From Candidatus Woesearchaeota archaeon (GTDB lineage Archaea; Nanobdellota; Nanobdellia; Woesearchaeales; WJKV01), in the NCBI GenBank assembly GCA_014728875.1, contig WJKV01000073.1, forward strand, positions 1-14,638: DNA of 14,638 nt. Direction: 5' to 3'. Shown here piece after piece: positions 7,644 to 13,702 of the stretch. The notes beneath the pieces were generated by a model. The model did not search any database. It worked only from the letters and a program-made list of their open reading frames with translations, and was not told the DNA's origin. Each line of letters opens with the position of its first letter. Position 1 is the first letter of the stretch. A program made the position numbers and the translations under genes.

Positions 7644-7650
7644 ATCACCT
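7644..7650 (-). promoter_or_regulatory. Shine-Dalgarno site overlapping the upstream stop codon
   Basis: Minus-strand AGGTGAT begins inside the TAG stop of the 360-aa gene (TAGGTGAT) and sits six bases before the ATG at 7637. It supports cotranscription and coupled translation in the surface operon. Confidence 0.7.
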
Positions 7651-8731
7651 AAACTCTAGTTTTGACCTTATTGTACAGGTCCATATAACGTTTGTAGATC
7701 TCTGGTTTTTTCGCAGGATCCAAGCGCTTGTACATCTCGCTTATCTGGTCTATCAATTCGTGAACTTTTGGAATATTATTCTTTTCTAAGTTTACATATG
7801 CGTCGGATATCAATTTATTTATTTGTTCCTTGCTGACAGGCGCTCCTTTGATCGGTTTTGCAACAGGAGAAGCCACTGTGAAAGATACTGGTTTTCTCGG
7901 CTTGCCTGGCTTGGGCGGCCCGAGAACAGTCGGTTTCTTCTTGAACATTCCAAAGATCTCTTTGTGCTGTTTGAGTTCATATATCAAGACTCCGACCAAA
8001 CCGCCCAGCACTATCAGGATAAGAATCCATAGCCACAGAACAGAAGGCTTCTTTTTTACTTTAGGTACTTCGATTACAGGCTTCACACACTCAGGGCACG
8101 GTCCTCCGCAGTCAATACCTTCTTCGCCCTGGTTCTGGATGCCGTCAAAACAAGTTTCGCAAGAATCAGGGCAGTAGCCTCCGCAATCTATACCTTCTTC
8201 TCCAAAGTCGCGGATTCCGTTCGAACATAATTCTGTTATGTTTCTTGTTATTTCGGGGATAAAGACAGTTGTCGCCCTTCCTCTTCTTCCTCTGCCGCCT
8301 CCTCCGCCTCCTCTTCTTCCGATAACTCCGCCTCCGCCTCCATCATCAGGCGGTGGTGGTGGTGGCGGCGGTGGCTGCCAGCTTCCTATATTCAGATTGA
8401 CTGTGTAATCTATCCCGTCCCATTGCGGATTCGCCACATTTGCATTGTTTATCCTGAAATCCAGGATGTCTAAAGGTTCTACTACGCATCCAGCCCCCCC
8501 GCTTCCTATCTCGATGCTGTAGATTCCTTGATAACAGCCGCTGAAATTGCCGGCAGGAGAACTTCTCAGCAAAGTGCCATTCACATCATAAACATCAAGA
8601 CTGCCGTCCGGCCCGCAAAGGCCAGAGTAAACAACTGTTTTCTCGCAGTCTGCGCTTGCATTCATTCCCAAGAAGATAAATATGACTAGACAAACAACAG
8701 CCAATATTCCTGTTTTTGTTGCTCTAGTCAT
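7649..8731 (-). CDS. Single-pass surface protein: four-Cys ectodomain, Pro9/Gly-Arg linker, two CGG motifs, cytosolic helical tail
   Basis: 360 residues, no named family. Signal peptide 1-27 (MNASA/DC). Residues 28-117 are a beta-rich ectodomain with cysteines 29, 39, 66 and 82, clearly related to the protein encoded just upstream. Then come nine consecutive prolines (120-128), an Asp pair, and a Gly/Arg-rich stretch (VIGRRGGGGGGRGRRGRA region, to about 153). Residues 169-215 contain two copies of a motif reading C-x-NGI-x-D..GEEGIDCGG-x-C, the second ending CGGPCPEC. Residues 230-251 are a transmembrane helix (VLWLWILILIVLGG). The cytosolic part has a Pro/Lys segment and a helical tail at 299-358 (KEQINKLISDAYVNLEKN...PEIYKRYMDLYNKVK) that resembles the C-terminus of the coiled-coil protein at 2-2590. 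Topology is therefore N-out/C-in. It is third in the five-gene operon. No Shine-Dalgarno precedes it. Confidence 0.87.
   Translation of the reverse strand: MTRATKTGILAVVCLVIFIFLGMNASADCEKTVVYSGLCGPDGSLDVYDVNGTLLRSSPAGNFSGCYQGIYSIEIGSGGAGCVVEPLDILDFRINNANVANPQWDGIDYTVNLNIGSWQPPPPPPPPPDDGGGGGVIGRRGGGGGGRGRRGRATTVFIPEITRNITELCSNGIRDFGEEGIDCGGYCPDSCETCFDGIQNQGEEGIDCGGPCPECVKPVIEVPKVKKKPSVLWLWILILIVLGGLVGVLIYELKQHKEIFGMFKKKPTVLGPPKPGKPRKPVSFTVASPVAKPIKGAPVSKEQINKLISDAYVNLEKNNIPKVHELIDQISEMYKRLDPAKKPEIYKRYMDLYNKVKTRV
8273..8374 (-). repeat. Low-complexity Pro9 / Gly-Arg coding tract
   Basis: Nine Pro codons (CCN) are followed after two Asp codons by GGN-rich codons for Gly5 and Gly6 and Arg clusters. 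Because CCN and GGN runs are complementary, the message can fold back on itself here (CCGCC pairing with GGCGG across a short spacer). The repeat is inside the 360-aa coding region. Confidence 0.7.
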
Positions 8732-8763
8732 TGTTTTTATTTTATTTTTGTTTTGCCGGTTTA

Positions 8764-9258
8764 TTATCTTTTTTTATGCATCTTTCTGTAATGATGATAA
8801 GCTCCGTATACGATTATGAAGATTATTAATATCGCCAGCAAAGTGGCTACAAATACAACATAAGATTTCTTTGCAGGCGGCACCAAAGGTTTTTCCACTT
8901 CGCCCAGATCAAGATTGACAACAGAAGGATGCGGCCTCCATTGCGCTCTCGCAAGTTCGTTCGTGTTAAGCTCGAACCTGATTGTTTCTCCTGTTCTTAC
9001 TGTACAATCTTCTTCGTCCCCTCCTGGAACCTGTACAGTGAAATAATTGTTGAAACAGCCTTTTTCAGCACCATACAGATCTGTAACAATAAGGTTGTTC
9101 TGCTCATCATAAACCTTGATGTCCCCATCGTACTCGCACGCTCCGTAATACCGTACGAACTTAGTGTCGCAAAGCGCGCTGACAGCGCTTATCTGCAGCA
9201 CCAACAATAGCAAGAACAGGATGCCAATTCCAAAAATCCTTTTGTTTCTGTTTTCCAT
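8764..9258 (-). CDS. Small single-pass surface protein, stand-alone four-Cys ectodomain
   Basis: 164 residues, no named family. Residues 1-28 are a signal peptide (NRNKRIFGIGILFLLLLVLQ, cleavage near VSA/LC). Residues 29-120 form a beta-rich domain with cysteines 30, 41, 68 and 85. It aligns by eye with the ectodomain of the downstream 360-aa protein: D-(I/L)-x-VYD near the start, GC(F/Y) in the middle, C-x-V before (I/L)-x-F-x-(L/I)-N, then a Trp and VNL-x-(L/I)-G at the end. A short Pro linker leads to a transmembrane helix at 132-152 and a basic His/Lys/Arg cytosolic tail (YHHYRKMHKKR). Topology is N-out/C-in. It is the second gene of the surface operon, 24 bases after the giant gene and 32 before the next. 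No Shine-Dalgarno is visible, so its translation may depend on coupling or an internal promoter. Confidence 0.85.
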   Translation of the reverse strand: MENRNKRIFGIGILFLLLLVLQISAVSALCDTKFVRYYGACEYDGDIKVYDEQNNLIVTDLYGAEKGCFNNYFTVQVPGGDEEDCTVRTGETIRFELNTNELARAQWRPHPSVVNLDLGEVEKPLVPPAKKSYVVFVATLLAILIIFIIVYGAYHHYRKMHKKR

Positions 9259-9282
9259 TTTTGTATTTGTATTTTTTATCCT

Positions 9283-12200
9283 TTATCTATTTCCCTTGTG
9301 GTTGAATGCCAAAGTATCTGTCCTGTTCATTTCCAGCCTGTATCCTTTTCCGGGCATCAGCTGCTGGAGAGCCAATGTCTGGCTCAGGTTCCCAGGAAGA
9401 TTCGGCACATAATCCTCGCTAGCAATAGCTTCTGCCTGCGTTTCTGACAGGTTCTGCGCGAGCGCATTCTCATAAGCATGTACATTGAAATGTTTTATCT
9501 TGATGTAATTCTGGTCGAATGGTGATGTCTGTTCATCATCACTTACCAATGCAATGACAGTGTTCAAGGCATAAACAAGAGGATAACCGAACCAGTTGTC
9601 CTTGAGATATACGTCCGTCTCGTACATCGGCATATTAGTATCATAGACAAACTCTCCAACATTGATCAGGGTATCGTCAGCTGCAACCTTTATCGCGTAC
9701 AGTTCTCCAAGATCTGCAGTATACAAGTCATAAACATCTGTGTATGAATAAAGTCTGCAGTCTGCAACAGGATCGTATAATTTGCTCGCATTGATCACAG
9801 CCTGCTGCACACCGGCTCCAAGACCTATTGCAGTAAGGAAATCGTCCATGACAAAAGTTCTTATCTCTTCATAATTGCCTATAAAATTCTGGGCCCCGCA
9901 GTAGATGAATTGCGGCGGGCTGTACTGTGCATTGTTCAGCCCCATGCCTGTACCAATGCTCTTGAAGACTTCATGGACAGAATTGTAATAAGGTTTCAAT
10001 GGAAGGCTGATTTCATTGAATTTCTGGCTTGCGCGCACAGGAATCTCATATTTTCCAACAGTCTCTGATGATAATGCGCCTGCGGTCGGCGCGCCAGGCA
10101 CTGCAGAACAGATAGACATGACTTTATAGTATCTTTCAGGATAATGCTGTGCATTGGTGTCTTTGTAGTTGGAAAGGGTTGATGGAAGCGTGATACCGAA
10201 CTGGTTGCACGCTGCCATGAATTCAGGAGAACTTGAAGAAACATCGCTTGTACTGTTCAGATTGCCGACAGGACATATTGCGAACGAAGTTACATTATAC
10301 TGTGTTGAAGGCATTGTCCAGCTCAGATTGACAGATGTAAGGTCATCGTCCAATACTGCGATTAGATTCTGAGGGGGTGCGCAGCCGAATGTTGCATTAT
10401 TGCAGTAAACTTCTACTTGAGTGGTCGCCATAGAGATTGTGGCTCCGTCAAACACATACACAGTGGCAGTAAAGAAAGTATGATTTAAGGAGGTATTGTA
10501 TTGATGCGTTACAGTATTGCTTATGCTCATCGAAGACAATCCTCCCGGTGGCAACGGCGGAATGAACGGCTGATAATTTGGCGGAAAATAATACAGCTGT
10601 CCATTTATCAATGCAACATACGCTACGATTGTCACATTGCCGAAAGGAGGAACACTAATTGTCAGAGTCTGGTTTCCATAGAAAGTAATATTCCATCCAG
10701 GCACTGTCCATCCTGTGCTTACATTTCCGCCAGGGTCTGTGTCGTTTGTTACATTCGTCGATATAGAGCCGTTGATAATCAATGGCGGCGGCAAAGGCAG
10801 CCTATAAGTGGTATTGCCGATTGTCAGATTAAGATTAGTATAATTGCCTCCGACAGGCATCGACGGGATCAAGCCAGTAACATTGCCTGGTGGCGGCGGC
10901 GATGATGGCAAAGGCAGCCTGCAGGTTCCTTGGTAAGGGATAATCCAGGTTTGGCCTGCCAATTGTCTTATTTGTGTTGTTGTATTGTAAGTCATATTTG
11001 TGTTAGGATCTGTCGCAGGCAAAGGCAAGGCCCCTGACATGTCGCAGTTTCCCGACTGGCAGTCATTATTGTTCCAGCACGACAATGCCTGAGGATTATT
11101 CAGAGGAGGGCATCCCCCGCAAGGACCTCCGCAGTCCAGATCAGATTCATTTCCATCCCATACATTGTTAACGCAGTGTATTGGCGGCGGTGTCGGTATC
11201 GGCACTGGAACAGGGACCGGCGGTGGCGGCGGCGGCGCTGGCAGGCCCACATCGCCGAAATGGAACAGATAGTATAAATTATCCCCGTCAGGATCGAATG
11301 CATTCGCAGTCAAAACAAAATTACTGCCGCACCATTTGGGCCCGTCATTGGTAAAAGATAAGATCATGGGCGGCCTGTTGCCGATTATCACACTGTCATT
11401 CACAGGATTCCCATAGCAGTATCCGTCAAAGGGCCTGACAACAACAGTGATAATGTCTCCCCGATTTTTAGGTCCGTGGTATACGCCAATCGGATTTTGG
11501 ATTGTGTAATTTTCAACGAGGTTGCCGTTCCTGTACCAGTTGTAATTGAAGCTAGCATTATCTCCGTCAGGATCATTGAATCCTGTTGCATTGGCAGTTA
11601 TATTAGTATCATTAAATGCAGGTTTGCTGATATAGACTGCGCTCATGTTAGGGCAGGTATTGTTTGGCGGCACAGGAGGAGGTGTTGGTGCTGGCGGCGC
11701 AGGCGGCGGCTGAGGCGGCGTTGCATTCGTTATATTTGCAAGCTGACAGAACATGTCGCAGCCCAGTGTTCCCGGAGGTTCGCATTCTTCTGTCATATTA
11801 TAGAAAATGTAAGGAGGAGTGTGAGGTACTGCAACCCTAAATCCAAACTGGACAACACCGTCGCCGCAGTATTCTATCTTGCATCCAGGATAACTGCAGC
11901 CGTCCCCGCTTATCTGGTTTCCGTCGTCACAGTCTTCTCCAAGACCTGTCTGCAGATACCCGTCTCCGCAGTATGCACTTGATGCTTTCGGAGGATCTTG
12001 CCTGTTCGTACATTTGCATGTCTTTGCAGGGCATTCTATCCTGCTCCAAGTGGCAGGGTTAAAAAAAGGCAGGCACGGTGGAATCGACATCTGTCCGCCA
12101 TGTTCGCATTCTTCTGGAGGGGAAATCATACCGTCACAGCATCTTGCAATTTCAGGCGGTTTTGGTATGCATTTACAAGTATAACTGTCACAGACCATGG

Positions 12201-12993
12201 ATGGAGGACATCCTCTGGTTCCAGGATCTCCGCATTCTTCTCCTGGATCTGCAACACCGTTCCCGCACTCAAGCCTGCAGAATGGGTCGCATCCATCCCC
12301 TCTTGCATTATTTCCATCATCACATTCTTCGCCGGGATCCTGCTGGCCGTTACCGCAATTGGCTACATTGAATGTTCCAGGCATCACCCAATACGCCCGA
12401 GGATTCGACGGACCCGGTGTTGGAGTGACGGGTGTAGGACTCGGCGTCGGTGTGGGCGCTGTCGGTGCTGTCAATATTGTCAATGCCCTGCTCGTCAGCA
12501 GTTGATTGTTAAGGTTGGTTGCGTACGCAGAGATCGTAACCGCTCCTGACTGGTTAGGCGCATTATACACAGTAGTATATTGGCCGAAAGCATCAGTTGT
12601 TCCTGAAGGCTGTACAAGACTTCCAAATGACGGGTTTGAAAGAGCAAGATTCACAGCAATGTTAGGAATCTGTCCGTATGCAGTATTTACATCCCACAAC
12701 TGTAGAGTCACATTAACCTGTCCGTTAGGCTGTGCAAAAGAAGGATTGAAAACTATGACTGTCTGCTGCGTATCCAAATCAAGCTGCAAAGGATTTCTGT
12801 TCTGCTGGACTTCTGTGCCGTCATTTACTCTATCCCCGTCAGTATCAGGATTGTTCGGATTTGTTCCGTACTGTGCTTCCTGTGCATCTGTAAGCCCGTC
12901 ATTATCAGAATCCTGTGCGCAGACAAAAGAACTAGCTAAGATTAAGAACATAGATAATATTACCACTATCACTAAAAGTCTTTCGAATTTCAT
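9283..12993 (-). CDS. Giant multidomain secreted surface protein (TSP3-like, Big-like, Cys repeats, PKD/FN3-like)
   Basis: 1236 residues. Signal peptide 1-26 (cleavage VCA/QD). Residues 28-62 resemble thrombospondin type 3 calcium-binding repeats (DSDNDGLTDAQE, then NPDTDGDRVNDGTE). Residues 76-175 look like an invasin-type Big domain. A Thr/Pro linker (176-197) is followed by Cys repeats (212-418) of the DUF4215/Myxococcus disulfide type (CGNGQQDPGEECDDGNNARG, CGDGYLQTGLGEDCDDGNQI). After a Pro-rich linker come PKD/Ig-like domains (about 447-583, with DPDGDN twice), another Pro stretch, a CGG motif (607-628), further beta regions, a probable FN3 domain (872-985) and an unrecognised C-terminal region (985-1225). 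I count about 36 N-x-S/T sequons, most between 420 and 915. No C-terminal membrane helix or sorting signal is seen. First gene of the five-gene minus-strand operon, with its own TATA box. A role as an adhesin or envelope protein is inference. Confidence 0.88.
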   Translation of the reverse strand: MKFERLLVIVVILSMFLILASSFVCAQDSDNDGLTDAQEAQYGTNPNNPDTDGDRVNDGTEVQQNRNPLQLDLDTQQTVIVFNPSFAQPNGQVNVTLQLWDVNTAYGQIPNIAVNLALSNPSFGSLVQPSGTTDAFGQYTTVYNAPNQSGAVTISAYATNLNNQLLTSRALTILTAPTAPTPTPSPTPVTPTPGPSNPRAYWVMPGTFNVANCGNGQQDPGEECDDGNNARGDGCDPFCRLECGNGVADPGEECGDPGTRGCPPSMVCDSYTCKCIPKPPEIARCCDGMISPPEECEHGGQMSIPPCLPFFNPATWSRIECPAKTCKCTNRQDPPKASSAYCGDGYLQTGLGEDCDDGNQISGDGCSYPGCKIEYCGDGVVQFGFRVAVPHTPPYIFYNMTEECEPPGTLGCDMFCQLANITNATPPQPPPAPPAPTPPPVPPNNTCPNMSAVYISKPAFNDTNITANATGFNDPDGDNASFNYNWYRNGNLVENYTIQNPIGVYHGPKNRGDIITVVVRPFDGYCYGNPVNDSVIIGNRPPMILSFTNDGPKWCGSNFVLTANAFDPDGDNLYYLFHFGDVGLPAPPPPPPVPVPVPIPTPPPIHCVNNVWDGNESDLDCGGPCGGCPPLNNPQALSCWNNNDCQSGNCDMSGALPLPATDPNTNMTYNTTTQIRQLAGQTWIIPYQGTCRLPLPSSPPPPGNVTGLIPSMPVGGNYTNLNLTIGNTTYRLPLPPPLIINGSISTNVTNDTDPGGNVSTGWTVPGWNITFYGNQTLTISVPPFGNVTIVAYVALINGQLYYFPPNYQPFIPPLPPGGLSSMSISNTVTHQYNTSLNHTFFTATVYVFDGATISMATTQVEVYCNNATFGCAPPQNLIAVLDDDLTSVNLSWTMPSTQYNVTSFAICPVGNLNSTSDVSSSSPEFMAACNQFGITLPSTLSNYKDTNAQHYPERYYKVMSICSAVPGAPTAGALSSETVGKYEIPVRASQKFNEISLPLKPYYNSVHEVFKSIGTGMGLNNAQYSPPQFIYCGAQNFIGNYEEIRTFVMDDFLTAIGLGAGVQQAVINASKLYDPVADCRLYSYTDVYDLYTADLGELYAIKVAADDTLINVGEFVYDTNMPMYETDVYLKDNWFGYPLVYALNTVIALVSDDEQTSPFDQNYIKIKHFNVHAYENALAQNLSETQAEAIASEDYVPNLPGNLSQTLALQQLMPGKGYRLEMNRTDTLAFNHKGNR
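11740..12360 (-). repeat. Cys-rich disulfide repeats (DUF4215 / Myxococcus type) inside the giant gene
   Basis: Several copies of C-(G/C)-(N/D)-G-x(n)-EEC or EDC-DDGN...GDGC occur at residues 212-240, 243-275, 285-328, 342-371 and 376-418. The unit is best known from myxobacterial surface proteins and is also found in archaeal and candidate-phyla exports. Copies are diverged and of unequal length. Confidence 0.75.
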
Positions 12994-13032
12994 TCCATCA
13001 ACCCTTTTCTACTAAATAGCAACGATTCTTCC

Positions 13033-13040
13033 TTTATAAA
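13033..13040 (-). promoter_or_regulatory. TATA box for the surface operon
   Basis: Minus-strand TTTATAAA, predicted transcript start near 13009, giving a leader of about 16 bases before the ATG at 12993. A GGGTTGAT-like ribosome site lies in that leader. This separates the operon from the NMD3-like gene, which ends at 13090. A second TATA-like string at 13051-13059 is less well placed. Confidence 0.5.
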
Positions 13041-13089
13041 TGTTTCCAAATTTTATATAGAAAACGGCTGATACGGCAAAATAGAACTT

Positions 13090-13614
13090 TTATTCGAGCT
13101 TGGTTATTGTTTTTCCCTTTGTTCGTATGCTGACTTTTTTATTGTGCTCGATATCAATTCCCTTGAGCATGTCTTTCTTCATGCTCTGCACTTTGACTGT
13201 CTTGTTGTCCACTTTTACCAAATCTCCTTTGACAAATTCAGGGCACCTATACAAGATATTTACTCTGTAAACATTCTTTCCTGTGAGCTTGTCTCTTGTG
13301 AAAAGTTTTGCGCTCTCCTTCAGCTCGCCGCCGAACTGTTCATATAACAATTTTCCGACTTTTTTGCTGAATTTATTGTTGCTGCTGTAGAAATCAACCC
13401 CTCCTCTCACTTTTGTTTCTTTTGCAATAAAATGCTCGCTTTTCTCGAACTGTCTCCTGACAAAGTCAAGAACTTTCTTGTTGGGATTTCTTATCTGCAG
13501 TATGCCCTGAAAATAAGTGCTCGGCAGTTCTTTTTTCTTTGCTTCTTTTTTCTCTTTCAATTCAGTCAAAGACTTTTTTCTTCTGCTTTTTCTTATGTCT
13601 CTTCTTTTTCCCAT
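13090..13614 (-). CDS. NMD3-like ribosome factor, short form without zinc ribbons
   Basis: 174 residues resembling the central domain of archaeal/eukaryotic NMD3, the large-subunit export and maturation adaptor that binds the joining face of the large ribosomal subunit. Family-like segments are TYFQGILQIRNPNKKVLDFV, AKETKVRGGVDFYSSNNKF, KVGKLLYEQFGGELKESAKL and GKNVYRVNILYRCPEF, followed by an SH3/OB-like C-terminal part (FVKGDLVKVDNKTVKVQS, KVSIRTKGK). Typical archaeal NMD3 is about twice as long and begins with two CxxC zinc ribbons. Here the N-terminus is only a 30-residue basic tail (MGKRRDIRKSRRKK), and only one cysteine (in YRCPEF) is present. The TATA box centred 28 bases upstream, no Shine-Dalgarno, and the Met-Gly-Lys-Arg start support a complete short protein rather than a truncation. 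It is divergent from the signal peptidase gene. Confidence 0.8.
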   Translation of the reverse strand: MGKRRDIRKSRRKKSLTELKEKKEAKKKELPSTYFQGILQIRNPNKKVLDFVRRQFEKSEHFIAKETKVRGGVDFYSSNNKFSKKVGKLLYEQFGGELKESAKLFTRDKLTGKNVYRVNILYRCPEFVKGDLVKVDNKTVKVQSMKKDMLKGIDIEHNKKVSIRTKGKTITKLE

Positions 13615-13638
13615 ATCAATCTTCTAAGCACAGATGCT

Positions 13639-13646
13639 TTTTAAAA
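13639..13646 (-). promoter_or_regulatory. TATA box for the NMD3-like gene
   Basis: Self-complementary TTTTAAAA centred about 28 bases from the ATG at 13614, consistent with a leaderless mRNA. It lies about 33 bases from the oppositely oriented TATA box of the signal peptidase gene. Confidence 0.55.
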
Positions 13647-13671
13647 GTTGCTGTGAAAATAAATGCAAAGC

Positions 13672-13679
13672 CTTAAAAA
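13672..13679 (+). promoter_or_regulatory. TATA box for the signal peptidase gene
   Basis: CTTAAAAA, preceded by a purine-rich stretch (GCAAAGC), centred 27 bases before the ATG at 13703. It predicts a leaderless transcript and decides against the upstream ATG at 13634. Confidence 0.6.
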
Positions 13680-13702
13680 GACCCGGCCTTTTTGGCATAA
13701 AA

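Noticed and set aside
9160..9180. Possible lipoprotein signal (SALC) in the 164-aa protein
   Set aside because: The residue before Cys is Leu, which does not fit the lipobox, and that Cys has a counterpart in the related 360-aa ectodomain, so it is probably a disulfide residue.
9283..9330. PGF-CTERM-like or other archaeosortase sorting signal at the end of the giant protein
   Set aside because: The C-terminus (TDTLAFNHKGNR) has no hydrophobic helix or sorting tripeptide followed by basic residues.
10501..12549. Several plus-strand open frames opposite the giant surface gene
   Set aside because: Products are low-quality Arg/Cys/His-rich strings without promoter or ribosome site, while the minus strand carries a continuous, domain-rich protein with a signal peptide.
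13051..13089. Possible small RNA or hairpin between the surface operon and the NMD3-like gene (repeated GCCG strings)
   Set aside because: The short GCCG copies are direct rather than inverted on the same strand and give no convincing stem; the region is explained as the operon promoter and NMD3 3' end.
13634..13702. Longer N-terminus of signal peptidase starting at ATG 13634
   Set aside because: It would add 23 Cys/Lys-rich residues encoded across both divergent TATA boxes; the TATA box at 13672-13679 predicts transcription starting at 13703.
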